This document shows positions 48,069-58,531 of a stretch of DNA of 64,000 nt, piece after piece. The DNA is from Nakaseomyces glabratus (taxonomy: Eukaryota > Ascomycota > Saccharomycetes > Saccharomycetales > Saccharomycetaceae), in NCBI RefSeq assembly GCF_010111755.1, contig NC_088951.1:310001-374000 (forward strand), in the 5' to 3' direction. The notes under the pieces were generated by a model that worked only from the letters and a program-made list of their open reading frames with translations, ran no database searches and was not told the origin of the DNA. Every line of letters starts with the position of its first letter. Position 1 is the first letter of the stretch. The position numbers and the translations under genes were made by a program.

Positions 48069-48634
48069 AATTTCATTTATAGATTTTTATTTTTTGTAGA
48101 GCTTTCTTGTTATTGTTATTAAGACATCGTTATTGTAGCTTACTAAAATACTAGTTATTGTAAGTGCAAATATTCAAGTGGAAATCTCTTGCATTTATTT
48201 CAAGTTTTGGTAGGAGTTCAAGTGTATCTTGGCGAACATATATTTATTTATAAAAGAGTTTGAACATATAAAAAACCATAAGGGGAATTAAAAAATACAG
48301 GCATGAAAGTACATAGTAGCTTGGATTGTATTCATGACAGCTTATCCTTAAACATCGAAATTGCTTTTCAAACACATCTATAGTTATTATATTAATAAAG
48401 GAGTGGAATGTCCTCTTTCATCTGACATCAAAGATTGTGAATTATTACAGATTGTGATTTAATTCACAATTATTATTACAGATCCATGTTGAAAATGTTT
48501 ATATGAGGCGGATGGTTATTTTGAATACCGCAAACTGATTATGTGGAGAAATAAAGATATATGACTGTCTTTGTTATCCTGAAGCACTTTTTTATCGAAA
48601 TTTATTTATTTAGTTGACATAAGGCACTTTTGTT
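48069..48634. other. Intergenic region downstream of SNR30 and ADE16/17
   Basis: The region is AT-rich. An inverted repeat (ATTGTGAATTA at 48434-48444, TAATTCACAAT at 48460-48470) lies in it and could be a 3'-processing hairpin, though it is 370 nt past the mature RNA end. No gene is visible. Confidence 0.4.
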
Positions 48635-50407
48635 TCAATGATGGAACAGACGAATTGGATTTTCAACATAGACTAAGTCAAAAGAATCAGCAGCAGCAAA
48701 CACAGCCTTGTCTTGAACAGATCCAGATGGAGCAGCAATGTACTTAACACCTGATTTGACAGCTCTGTAAACATTGTCTGGGAATGGGAAGAATGCATCT
48801 GAGGATAAGGAGACATTATTCAACTTAGAGAGCCACTCCTTTCTTTCCTCCGGTGTTAGCGGAGTTGGAATTTCAGCGAACTTAGATTCATATTCGGACT
48901 TTTCTGGATCCTCTTCAGGAATTTGACCAGTAACATATAAGTCGATTGCATTGGACTTATCTGGTCTCTTAACACCCTTGGCCCACTTAAAGGCAAGAAC
49001 CTTTGGATGTTGTCTCAACCACCAATTGTCAGCTTTATCACCTGCTAGTCTTGTACAGTGGATTCTGGATTGCTGGCCAGCTCCAAGACCGATTACCATA
49101 CCGTTCTTTGCATAACAGACGGAGTTAGATTGTGTGTATTTTAGAGCTAATGATGCAACAGTTAGATCAATCACGGCCTGTTCAGTCAAGTTCTTATTGG
49201 CAGACACAATTTCTTTGAAAGAAGATTGGTTGATGATGGCGTCATTTCTCTTTTGTTGCAAAGTGATACCGTAGACATCTCTCGATTCCATGGCATCTGG
49301 GATGTAGTTTGGATCTATTTGCAAGATACAGTACTTACCATTCTTCTTCTTTTTTAGGATCTCCAATGCCTCGGGTTCAAAGCCTGGAGCAATTACACCA
49401 TCAGACACCTCCTTGGAGATAATGGTTGCAGTTGGGACATCGACGATATTCGATAGGGCAATCCAATCACCGAAGGAGGACATTCTGTCGGCACCACGGG
49501 CCCTTGCGTAGGCACATGCTAATGGAGATAGGTTCTCGATATCGGATACAAAGTATATTTGTTTTTCAACATCGGAAAGTGGGATACCAACAGCGGCACC
49601 AGCTGGTGAAACGTGTTTGAAGGATGCTGCTGCTGGTAAGTTTAGCGATGCTGATAGCTCCTTAACCAAAGGCCAGGAATTTAGAGCATCCAAAAGGTTA
49701 ATGTAACCTGGGGAGCCACTCAAGACCTTGAATGGCAGCTCCTCCAATTGTGTGACGAAAGCCTGTGCAGGTCTTTGGTGTGGGTTAGCACCGTAACGCA
49801 GAGGCAATTGGGCTCTGTTTTCGGAGTATTGTTTTCTGAAGAAGTCAGAGATGGCGGCATCGTAGTCAGCAGTGTGTTCAAAAGCCTTTAGTGCCAGTCT
49901 GTTTCTCAGCTCCTGAGAAACTTCGCCGTGCTCTTTCAGTTCGTGCAAGAAAATAGCGTAGTCGTTAGGGTCGGACAGGATTGTGACTCTCGAGTGGTTC
50001 TTGGCGGCGGCTCTCAACAAGGTAACACCACCGATATCGATCTCTTCGACTGCTTCTGGTACTGTGACACCGACCTTTGCGACGGTCTCCTTGAAAGGGT
50101 ACAAGTTGCACACAACAAAGTCCACTTTGTCAATGTGCTGGTCCTTCAAGTCCTTCTCATCGCTCTCCAAGTTCCTGGCTAGAATACCACCGTGCACCGC
50201 AGGGTGCAGCGTCTTCACTCTGCCACCCAGCATCTCTGGCGCATGTGTGATCGAGGACACGTCGTCCACAGGAAACCCGGCCTCGCGCACCATGTTCGCA
50301 GTACCGCCTGAGGCCAGAATCCTCACATCGTTCTCAATCAACCCCTTCGCCAAGTCCAGCAGCCCAGTCTTGTCGTAAACAGACAGAATAGCCGTCTTCT
50401 TGTACAT
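48635..50407 (-). CDS. ADE17: AICAR transformylase / IMP cyclohydrolase (Ade16/Ade17)
   Basis: This bifunctional enzyme catalyses the last two steps of purine synthesis: formylation of AICAR with 10-formyl-THF and ring closure to IMP. The product is 590 residues (591-592 in yeast). The N-terminal IMP cyclohydrolase (MGS-like) domain covers about 1-195 ([17 protein letters not shown], the SGGTA turn, [10 protein letters not shown]). The transformylase domain follows, with [23 protein letters not shown] holding the catalytic Lys-His pair, and [15 protein letters not shown]16 and ADE17 are ohnologues. The ASI1 neighbour suggests ADE17, the SNR30 neighbour ADE16, so the symbol is a choice and not a strict assignment. 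Two TGACTC sites (Bas1/Gcn4) lie upstream. Confidence 0.95.
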   Translation of the reverse strand: MYKKTAILSVYDKTGLLDLAKGLIENDVRILASGGTANMVREAGFPVDDVSSITHAPEMLGGRVKTLHPAVHGGILARNLESDEKDLKDQHIDKVDFVVCNLYPFKETVAKVGVTVPEAVEEIDIGGVTLLRAAAKNHSRVTILSDPNDYAIFLHELKEHGEVSQELRNRLALKAFEHTADYDAAISDFFRKQYSENRAQLPLRYGANPHQRPAQAFVTQLEELPFKVLSGSPGYINLLDALNSWPLVKELSASLNLPAAASFKHVSPAGAAVGIPLSDVEKQIYFVSDIENLSPLACAYARARGADRMSSFGDWIALSNIVDVPTATIISKEVSDGVIAPGFEPEALEILKKKKNGKYCILQIDPNYIPDAMESRDVYGITLQQKRNDAIINQSSFKEIVSANKNLTEQAVIDLTVASLALKYTQSNSVCYAKNGMVIGLGAGQQSRIHCTRLAGDKADNWWLRQHPKVLAFKWAKGVKRPDKSNAIDLYVTGQIPEEDPEKSEYESKFAEIPTPLTPEERKEWLSKLNNVSLSSDAFFPFPDNVYRAVKSGVKYIAAPSGSVQDKAVFAAADSFDLVYVENPIRLFHH

Positions 50408-51395
50408 GTTAATGTTCCTATCGTTGTTTTTTTTCAGTTATCAGTCACCCTCAACAGTATTTGTGTCTATCCCTTCTCCTAGGTATGCCACCCCAGTACA
50501 CGCCCATCCTATTAGAAATTTTTAATTGGCCCTATTTATACTTTTTGCCCAAATTGCGCACCAACTTCAGACCATAGAAGAACCCCTTTGGCCGGGAGAG
50601 GACTCTGAAAAGGTTTTGCGCCCTACACAGAAACTCCCCTAGAGCTTCGTCATCTGCGTATGCGTTCCCTTTATATTACCCTTCTCAGCTTTAACTCTGT
50701 CCCCCCTCCCCCACCAGCTCGAATCCCAGCTCAGAAACTCCCGCACAAGAAACTACTTCCCAGTTTTCGGTTTACCCATTTTTAACTCCTGCTAATTTTC
50801 AATAATTTCACTTGGAACTGCACAGACACTGCCGCAGCCAGACACTGCCATAACCATCTGGGAAATCGGGCCTGCTGTGACTTCCTTTTGGCTCACTGTG
50901 GTGGTCCCTGTGGGCTGTGTTAATTGCGACGTTTGTGAGGATGTGGGGTCGGGTGACTCTTTTCAGTATGGTGGGAAATGATTCGTACATGGGTATGATA
51001 ATACCAATAGTACAGTTATATTAGTGGTATTATTAGATATCTCTTTTTTATTAAATTACAAGTAGTTATGGGTAAAAAGCTTGACTCCTACTGTTAAGTA
51101 TGTATATATGGACTTTTCTAAAGTAATTGATATACTTGATATTACCACATTGTTTTTTAATATTATATAAATTTGTATATGTATTTTTTAGCCTTTTAAC
51201 GTAATAAATCAACCAATTGACTATGTAAACATTAATAAATTTATACTAATATTACTCTGTCTCTTTTTTTAAAAAAAAGTGGAAAGTTTTGTTTTTATTT
51301 TACAAAATACCTATGTATAGGAATACTTATACTATAAAAACAAAAAAAGTCCCATATAGAAAGAAAAATCGGAAAAAGCGAGACGAGGCTTACGA
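50408..51395 (-). promoter_or_regulatory. ADE16/17 promoter and RPL15 3' flank
   Basis: TGACTC sites occur at 50954-50959 and 51082-51087, the binding sequence of Bas1-Pho2 and Gcn4, which control purine genes. A C-rich tract lies near 50700-50715. The right part is very AT-rich and holds the RPL15 3' end. No gene is visible. Confidence 0.5.
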
Positions 51396-52010
51396 TTACT
51401 TTCTGTATCTCCACAAGGACAAGGTGTTGTGTCTCTTCCAGGTCTTTCTTCTGCCGGCCTTGGTGTTGGTGTATCTGTGACCCTTGTTGATACCTCTGGA
51501 CTTCTTACCAGTGGCAGTCAAACCTCTAGCCTCACGGTGCTTGTGGACTGGGTTACAGATCCAGTTGTAACGAGCATCTCTTCTGATAGCCTTGTGGGAT
51601 GGGTCGACAAGGATAACTTCGAAGTACTTGTAAGTAGAGTCTTGGTTAACCCAGTAGGAGTTTAGAACTCTCAAGTTGGAAGCACGACGACCAACTCTCT
51701 CTTCGGCAGTAGCTCTCAAGGATCTTTGGTACTTCAACTCGTTGACACCTTGGTTGGTTGGCTTACCGTAAGTAGCACCCTTTGGAACAGGTCTCTTTCT
51801 GTTACCACGTCTAACTCTGACACGGTAGATGACGAAACCTTGCTTGGCCTTGTAACCCATTCTTCTAGCCTTGTCTGGTCTAGATGGTCTGGAGGCTCTG
51901 TGGATAACGTTCTTTTGTCTGTATTCCCAGACTCTGACTCTTTGCAAGAATCTTAGAACATCAGATTGCTTCTTTCTTTGAAGCTCTTCCAAATACTTGT
52001 AGGCACCCAT
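51396..52010 (-). CDS. RPL15: 60S ribosomal protein L15
   Basis: eL15 is an essential, very basic 60S protein buried in the large-subunit rRNA. The 204-residue product has the yeast length and starts [17 protein letters not shown]. The continuous frame has no intron, as in yeast. Internal blocks such as [18 protein letters not shown] and the end [15 protein letters not shown] are characteristic. Codons are optimal. Yeast has RPL15A (YLR029C) and RPL15B (YMR121C), both next to an ADE16/17 copy. Confidence 0.97.
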   Translation of the reverse strand: MGAYKYLEELQRKKQSDVLRFLQRVRVWEYRQKNVIHRASRPSRPDKARRMGYKAKQGFVIYRVRVRRGNRKRPVPKGATYGKPTNQGVNELKYQRSLRATAEERVGRRASNLRVLNSYWVNQDSTYKYFEVILVDPSHKAIRRDARYNWICNPVHKHREARGLTATGKKSRGINKGHRYTNTKAGRRKTWKRHNTLSLWRYRK

Positions 52011-52472
52011 TGTAGTGTTGTTGTTAAAATAGTTGGTCGTACCGATATGTCAAAAGAGAGAATAAAAAATTAAGTGAATTAACTAATAAATATACATTCA
52101 AAGAAAAAAAATATACGTTTCTCTTTTCCTGTTAGTGCACACTATATATACTAATTGAAAAATTTTTTTTCGTAGTTGCAGGCCCCATCGACAAAATTCC
52201 AATTGCTTGCGGGAAGTGAAAAACTTTTTCACAAGCACCAAAAAAAAAACTCTGAAATCCACAGAAACCCCCGTAAAACAAGAAAAAACCAAAGGTCTCT
52301 TTTTGGGAATTAAGAAGTAAACCTGTCTCGTATCAAACGCTTTTTTTCCAGATTATATCATCTTATACGTCTTGTGATTGAGGGTTGGGTTCTCGTTCAA
52401 GGTGAGGTGTCATACTCAATAAAAGCCCTAAACTTCGTAATTGGTGCCATATATTTTCTTTTCCCTTTTGTC

Positions 52473-52482
52473 TCGGCGGCTA
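52473..52482. promoter_or_regulatory. URS1 (Ume6) element 1
   Basis: TCGGCGGCTA is the exact reverse complement of the URS1 consensus TAGCCGCCGA bound by Ume6. Confidence 0.65.
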
Positions 52483-52641
52483 ACGTTAATATTTCCTTTG
52501 GCAGCAAAAATCTTGCATCATCGGCGGGTGTCGAAGGTATGGTTCTATATTTGGAAGGTTGCACTCCCCCCTCTCCCCGACCACTATTTTAAGAACACTT
52601 TGTCTGCCGTAATGGTGACGTCAGTTTTCCAGATCTATGTA

Positions 52642-52651
52642 TCCGCGGCTA
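52642..52651. promoter_or_regulatory. URS1-like element 2 (one mismatch)
   Basis: TCCGCGGCTA differs from TCGGCGGCTA by one base. It lies between the two exact copies. Confidence 0.4.
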
Positions 52652-52750
52652 ATCTAACTGTTGTTGTTTTTTTTCTTACCTGGGGATATGTCAAAAATAG
52701 CATATCTGTCTTAGAATTGCACGTACCAAATTGGTTTGTGTTTTTATTTC

Positions 52751-52760
52751 TCGGCGGCTA
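52751..52760. promoter_or_regulatory. URS1 (Ume6) element 3
   Basis: This is a second exact TCGGCGGCTA, in the same orientation as the copy at 52473 and about 600 bp upstream of the YLR030W-like ATG. Confidence 0.65.
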
Positions 52761-53355
52761 ATTCCCAGATCTCTATTTCCCCTCGATTTCTCTCCTCTTT
52801 TTTTTTCTTGGTGCAGAAGTGCAGTGGCAGATACTATCTCCGCGGGATCTCCGCTTTTCAAGTTTTTATTTTTAGCAGTTCTGTTACTTTGATACGTTTT
52901 TACTCACAAAACTACGCAGAGGCGCCACTAAGTTTTTTTTGCCTTCCCAGGTTCACTGCCGCGGACCTTTGGATTCAATCCTCGCCTGTCTTCCCCTCCC
53001 CCCAAAAAAAAAGTATAAAAGGGCACCGGGTTTCTCCAAAAACAAAATTTCCTGATTCTTGCGCCGCCTGCGAATTAATAAAAAAATTTTTCTTTGTGTC
53101 AAACACTACCTCTTTTTACACCCTTTTATGCTAATTGATACCCATTAAAAAAAAAAATTCCACTGTTATTAAAGTATGTCAACCCTTTTCATATAAAGAT
53201 AGCTTAGAAAATTTGAAACAGTTACAGCTAATTTTTTTTTGATTCTTTTTGATTTTATTATTACCTAAATGCTCTACGTCAGAGGATTTTTGTTCTGTCA
53301 TAGTCACAGGTAGAAAGACTACTTGCATCCAAGGGAATTGAAGAAACTGGAACGG

Positions 53356-54099
53356 ATGACTACAGAAAGTTTCAAGTTTCAAAAAGTCTCTGTTAAGAAG
53401 ATATGTTTGCCAGAGCCCTTGCAATGGGAACCAGACACAGCAATCGTCGAAGAACAGAAGAGTTACTTGAGAACACCAAGGACAGCTAATGATGATGATC
53501 AAAGCATATTGGCGTCTATCCTTTCAAAGTGGAGTCAAATGATAAGAAAAAGCATAAGAAACTACAAACAACGGAAAAGGAATAGGTTGAAATTTTGTCA
53601 TAATTTGAACGGTAAATATTTGGGACTTAATAATACCAAGCTGAGTACAAATTTTATTTTGCCAGATATCCCAGTAACAATGTCAACTAATGAAAGAGAA
53701 TGGTTACCACAGATTGAACCAATAATGGTTAGGGATATGGTAATTGAATTTCCTACAATTGAAAGCATCACATACAGCGAAGCAGATATAACCACATTAT
53801 CCAACGATGTTCCTCAAATAATTGATTTCTATCTGGATAATGACATTGATGATATAGAATCATTGAAACATCGCAAAAACATGATCTCTATAAAGAAGAG
53901 ACTTGTGGAACAGAAAATAACCGATCTAACCAATTTACTTCAAAGAAAGACACCCGAACATTGTTACCGTCAAAGGACCAGTAGGGACAAAGTTATATCT
54001 ATGATGAATGATTTACAAAGACTGAACTTTGAAGTAGAAACGAAAAAAAGAACTATAGAGCTACTAAAGTCGCAAAATCTTAGAATGCCAAAATATTGA
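53356..54099 (+). CDS. YLR030W-like protein of unknown function
   Basis: This is a 247-residue frame starting at the first ATG, 53356 (MTTESFKFQKVSVKK). In-frame sequence further upstream has no ATG. I do not recognise a domain. The protein is hydrophilic, with a very basic patch at about 60-90 (SIRNYKQRKRNRLKF), a central acidic region (YLDNDIDDIESLK), and a C-terminal part of heptad-like helices (NDLQRLNFEVETKKRTIELLKSQN) that may form a coiled coil. No signal peptide or membrane segment is visible. Position between RPL15 and RAD5 matches YLR030W (263 residues, function unknown), and the assignment rests on that alone. The URS1 elements upstream raise the possibility of meiotic expression. 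Confidence 0.75.
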   Translation: MTTESFKFQKVSVKKICLPEPLQWEPDTAIVEEQKSYLRTPRTANDDDQSILASILSKWSQMIRKSIRNYKQRKRNRLKFCHNLNGKYLGLNNTKLSTNFILPDIPVTMSTNEREWLPQIEPIMVRDMVIEFPTIESITYSEADITTLSNDVPQIIDFYLDNDIDDIESLKHRKNMISIKKRLVEQKITDLTNLLQRKTPEHCYRQRTSRDKVISMMNDLQRLNFEVETKKRTIELLKSQNLRMPKY

Positions 54100-54531
54100 A
54101 TGACATGCCAAAAAACTGAGCAAGTTTTGTCTTTATCTTCATCAATTTTTTTGAAAGAGGGATTGCATTATACAAACGCGATGGCATCATCGCGTGAATA
54201 AATTTACTATTTTGTTTTCTTTTTTAGAAATTAATGAATTAGAGTTTCGCTCTTCTCCCCACAAAAATGACAACACTACGTGATGTAATATAATAAATGA
54301 AGAAAAAAAAAAAATTGGTAAATATTATTAGAAGAGTTAATATAATTATTACAGACTATTGTCCAACATATACAACTTAGCAGACATTTCAAAAGGACTA
54401 ATACTATATAAAAAAAGTTAATAGTTGTTCAAACTAAAGACATCTGAAGTTTTTTACAATCCATAGAAGGGAGGCCTATTAGATAGATACTATATCTTGA
54501 ATACAAAGTAAGAGCCAATGGTACTTTAGTA
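54100..54531 (+). promoter_or_regulatory. RAD5 promoter region
   Basis: This 432-bp AT-rich gap lies between two plus-strand genes. I see no strong factor site or RNA gene. Confidence 0.35.
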
Positions 54532-57500
54532 ATGGATCAGAATGCAAACCAGAAGAAACGATTCTTTAAAGATGAACTCGAGTCGTCTATCGAAACCACT
54601 TTGACTGATAAATCATCTTTTCTATTTGAACCGCAGGTAGATGCGATTCAGGAAGAAAATGCAAATGATCCAGAAGAGCAAATTGCACAAGGTACACAGG
54701 AATCACCCTTTATAGAGCAGCTAAGAGCAGTGTTGCCCACTATCCGGTTAGAAGTGGCCTTAGCACTTGAAGAAAAATATAGGGATATTGACGACGGGTT
54801 GGATCTGGCTATCTCAGAGTATTTTGACCAATATCAAACCGGAAATGACGATGCACCACCATCGTCTTTGGAACTGCAACATTCCCAAGAAGTGTTGACG
54901 GTGCCTGATAATGAAGAGAAGGATACAGATCTTCAACTAGTAAGTGTGAAGAGGAAACGTGAGGACGATTTCATGCAGTCTAGTCAATCAAAAAAGCCCC
55001 AAAGGGCAAACAGTAGTTGGAAAAAGTTTGTTGGATCACTACAAGTTACAGTGATGGTTACGAGACCTACAATGAGACCTGTCCCATACGGGACACCACT
55101 TATCTTTAAAAGATCCAATAATAATGTGCCTTTAAAGAAAATTTACGAACAATTGAACAAGAAAAAGACAGGTCTTGCTGCATTTGTTAAGATTTATAGT
55201 GCCAATGATGAAAGGGAAATTGGTAGAGTTCCCGAAGATATAGCTCGAATTGTTTTTCCTCTTCTTCATCGAAACGAAGTCCATTTTAAACTAACAATGA
55301 TCTATCCTGGTGATAAGAGACTAAGCATAGGTGATAATATAATTATCCAAATGGACTCATTTCTAACCTCCACACTGTTTAATCGCAAAGAAAATCCTAC
55401 GTTTTCGACTCAAAATGGAAATGGGCGTGAAAGATTTGGAGCAATAGTGGAAACTGAACAGGAACTGGAAGAAAGAAATATAAGAATGGGTTTAATCATG
55501 TTATTCGATAAGATAAAATTAAGGCCAGTTAAAGATGAGGCCAAATTTTTAGAAAAGTTGAAACAAGATGGCGATGACAACGAAATAGTTGATCTGGAAG
55601 ACGATGAGAGTTTTGGGAATTTCTTATCACAAGAACCTTTAAACGATGAGTTACCAACTCAGCATCAAGAAGATACGATGAATATCAATCAATTGACCTC
55701 CTTTTATAAAGCAACGCAATCTTCTAAACAACTAAATAGCTTAATACCGACAACGCCTCCACCAGAGCTAGTTAAAGTGGAACTTCGCAAGTATCAAAAG
55801 CAAGGTTTAACTTGGATGTTGAGAAGAGAGGGTATTTCCATAGGCCATGATAATGAAGATAAATCCGAAGATGATACTACACTTCTTAACCCCTTGTGGC
55901 GACAATTTCAGTGGCCCAGGAATATGTCATGGCATAATCAATCTACAGGGAGTGAAAATGACAATTCAAATCCTAAGCTGATTTTCTTTTATGGGAATCT
56001 TCATACTGGTGAATTTTCTCTTGAGAGGCCAACGATGAATTCTTTCAAGAATGGTGGTATATTGTCCGATGAGATGGGTTTAGGTAAAACTATTTCAGCT
56101 CTATCATTAGTACTGATGAGACCAAAGGACGAACATACTACCAGTCAGTCACTGTTTCACCAAGAGAGTTCTAATTTATCAAGTGATGATGTAATAGAAA
56201 TCAAAGAACCGGAAAGATCATATGCTTACAAAACAACGCTAATCATTGTGCCGATGTCATTATTAACCCAGTGGCGTGATGAGTTTGACAAAGTCAATAA
56301 TAATGCTGGATTAACGTGTGAGTTATATTATGGAGGTAATGTGAGTAGTCTCAAAAGCTTACTGATCAAAAGAAAGAACCCACCAACTGTTGTTCTAACT
56401 ACTTATGGTATTGTTCAGAATGAATGGACAAAGTTAAGTAAAGATGGAACAAATATCAGGTCTCTGGGACGAACTTCTGGTATTTTTTCTATCGAGTTTT
56501 TTAGGATAATTCTAGATGAGGGCCATACTATAAGAAATAAATCTACAATTACTTCTAAAGCGGTATTAGAACTATCTTCAAAATATAGATGGATACTGAC
56601 TGGTACCCCAATTATCAATAGACTGGATGATTTATATTCTTTGGTAAAATTTTTGAAGTTAGAACCTTGGTCTCAGATCGGTTATTGGAAACAATTCATT
56701 ACAAATCCTTTCGAGGAACGAAATTTTAAGCAAGCATTTGATGTTGTTAATGCTATTATGGAACCCGTATTACTAAGAAGAACAAAGCAGATGAAAGATA
56801 CTGATGGAAATCCTCTTGTTCAGCTACCTCCAAAGGAAATTGTTATTGAGAAATTACAATTATCTAAGAAACAGAAATTAATATATGAAGAGTTTTTGCA
56901 AAGGGCAGAGAAAACATTCAGATCAGGTCTACAATCAGGTGATCTCTTGAAAAAATATTCAACTATCCTGGTTCATATATTAAGACTTCGCCAAGTTTGT
57001 TGTGATTCAAATCTAATTGGAACCTTAGATGAAAATGATGAAGATTTGTCTTCAGGTAATAACAAGCTAATAACTGAATCAGTTGATGTAAAAACCCTAA
57101 TACCAGATACAGAGGAGGAGGAAGATGAGGTACCTCCATTTGAAAATGACGAACTTGACAAATTGATTGAATCTGTAGAGGCAAAATTTATTGATTCAAA
57201 CCAACTGATACCTGTTGAGTGTTCTATATGTACAGCGGAACCTATTGAGAGCTCGTCTGCGGTTGTTACAGAATGTGAGCATGTTTTTTGTAAGGAGTGT
57301 CTGGAGGAATATGGTAACTTCCAAAAAGAGAAAAGCTTGCAACAAAAGTGTCCTAACTGTAGGAGGGACATCAATTTAAATAGATGCCTAGCCTTTGAAA
57401 AAGGCTCTGATGGAATTCTAAAGCTGATCCATTTTGACCGTAAGGAACGGCCTGCGAAGCTTAATGCCTTAATAAGGCACTTACAACAGCTACAAGATAG

Positions 57501-57987
57501 TTCTGCCGGTGAGCAAGTAGTAGTATTTTCACAATTCTCCTCATATTTAGATATATTGGAGTCACAACTAAACGAGGTCTATTCATCAAATAAGTTGAAA
57601 GTTTACAAATTTGATGGTCGCCTGTCCTTAAAAGAGCGTACTGCGGTGCTAGAAGATTTCAAAGTCAAAGATTATGCAGTACAGAAGGTTTTGCTTCTAT
57701 CATTAAAAGCTGGTGGTGTTGGGTTGAACTTGACCTGTGCGTCTTATGCATTTATGATGGACCCGTGGTGGTCGCCCAGTATGGAGGATCAAGCAATCGA
57801 TAGAATTCATAGGATAGGGCAGACTAACAGTGTGAAAGTCATCAGATTTGTAATAGATGGCTCTATTGAAGAAAAAATGTTAAGGATCCAGGACCGTAAA
57901 AGAACGCTAGGTGAAGCCATGGATACTGATGAGGATGAGAGACGTAAACGTCGCATAGAAGAAATTCAAATGCTATTTGAATCTTAA
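54532..57987 (+). CDS. RAD5: Rad5, SWI/SNF helicase and RING ubiquitin ligase of error-free damage tolerance
   Basis: Rad5 is the HLTF-type translocase and E3 that, with Ubc13-Mms2, extends Lys63 chains on PCNA and remodels stalled forks. The product is 1151 residues (1169 in yeast). The domains run in order: an acidic N-terminus, a HIRAN domain at about 160-290 (WKKFVGSLQVTVMVTRP, VYSANDEREIGRVPED-like core), and a Snf2 ATPase with Walker A DEMGLGKT at 513-520 and DEGH at 662-665. A RING is inserted between the helicase lobes (first Cys at 897, CSICTAEP ... CEHVFCKECLEEY ... CPNCR), and the second lobe ends with WWSPSMEDQAIDRIHRIGQ. All catalytic motifs are intact. Confidence 0.97.
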   Translation: MDQNANQKKRFFKDELESSIETTLTDKSSFLFEPQVDAIQEENANDPEEQIAQGTQESPFIEQLRAVLPTIRLEVALALEEKYRDIDDGLDLAISEYFDQYQTGNDDAPPSSLELQHSQEVLTVPDNEEKDTDLQLVSVKRKREDDFMQSSQSKKPQRANSSWKKFVGSLQVTVMVTRPTMRPVPYGTPLIFKRSNNNVPLKKIYEQLNKKKTGLAAFVKIYSANDEREIGRVPEDIARIVFPLLHRNEVHFKLTMIYPGDKRLSIGDNIIIQMDSFLTSTLFNRKENPTFSTQNGNGRERFGAIVETEQELEERNIRMGLIMLFDKIKLRPVKDEAKFLEKLKQDGDDNEIVDLEDDESFGNFLSQEPLNDELPTQHQEDTMNINQLTSFYKATQSSKQLNSLIPTTPPPELVKVELRKYQKQGLTWMLRREGISIGHDNEDKSEDDTTLLNPLWRQFQWPRNMSWHNQSTGSENDNSNPKLIFFYGNLHTGEFSLERPTMNSFKNGGILSDEMGLGKTISALSLVLMRPKDEHTTSQSLFHQESSNLSSDDVIEIKEPERSYAYKTTLIIVPMSLLTQWRDEFDKVNNNAGLTCELYYGGNVSSLKSLLIKRKNPPTVVLTTYGIVQNEWTKLSKDGTNIRSLGRTSGIFSIEFFRIILDEGHTIRNKSTITSKAVLELSSKYRWILTGTPIINRLDDLYSLVKFLKLEPWSQIGYWKQFITNPFEERNFKQAFDVVNAIMEPVLLRRTKQMKDTDGNPLVQLPPKEIVIEKLQLSKKQKLIYEEFLQRAEKTFRSGLQSGDLLKKYSTILVHILRLRQVCCDSNLIGTLDENDEDLSSGNNKLITESVDVKTLIPDTEEEEDEVPPFENDELDKLIESVEAKFIDSNQLIPVECSICTAEPIESSSAVVTECEHVFCKECLEEYGNFQKEKSLQQKCPNCRRDINLNRCLAFEKGSDGILKLIHFDRKERPAKLNALIRHLQQLQDSSAGEQVVVFSQFSSYLDILESQLNEVYSSNKLKVYKFDGRLSLKERTAVLEDFKVKDYAVQKVLLLSLKAGGVGLNLTCASYAFMMDPWWSPSMEDQAIDRIHRIGQTNSVKVIRFVIDGSIEEKMLRIQDRKRTLGEAMDTDEDERRKRRIEEIQMLFES

Positions 57988-58531
57988 CGAATATAGAAAA
58001 ACTGCATGAATGACTTTCGACTAATGTAATATATATATTTAAAGTACTGCATCTTAATAAATAATTATAGAACACATCTCTTTCATTTGTTGGGTGATTT
58101 ATCTCTTATAGTTATACATCACCAGTATTGTGATCATCTTAGACGTCAAAAACTGTCCTCGATGAAGAGTTCGCAGAAACTCAAATTGACGCGACCAGAA
58201 TGAGAAAGTTGAAAAGTATCACAATAATACCAATACATGCAAACTTATAGTATGCAAAATTCGACTGGAGTTGCCTTTTAACTACAGAGGATATACAAAG
58301 CACCTCCGTTAAACGCAAAATATTAGACACTTTATTTCTGATTATCACTTTTCCTGGGACGTGAACTGTACTTGAATTGGTTGGTAATTAGGTACATAAA
58401 TACAATCATTGTTAAAACATCGCAAGTTATCCCCATAACGGAATAGATAAATTGAGATAATAATTCTGAATCACTTTTAATTTGTCTCTCTATAATAACA
58501 CGTTTACACTGGTGAGTAACAAATACTAAGC
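57988..58531 (+). promoter_or_regulatory. RAD5-RSC58 intergenic region
   Basis: This is a 544-bp AT-rich gap. A minus-strand frame (58332-58661) enters it from RSC58 and encodes a hydrophobic stretch, but it has no ATG near its start. It is not annotated as a gene. Confidence 0.35.

Larger units (their letters stand above)
52011..53355. promoter_or_regulatory. Long divergent region RPL15 / YLR030W-like gene with URS1 elements
   Basis: This 1.35-kb gap has three URS1-type sites (separate entries), a CRE palindrome (TGACGTCA, 52617-52624), and C-rich tracts near 52565 and 52990. T-rich sequence next to RPL15 fits a ribosomal-protein promoter, although I found no canonical Rap1 box. Translated frames in the gap are short and not convincing. 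Confidence 0.5.

Noticed and set aside
50712..50722. tRNA B-box-like GCTCGAATCCC
   Set aside because: No A box and no cloverleaf can be drawn upstream. I found no convincing tRNA gene anywhere in the window.
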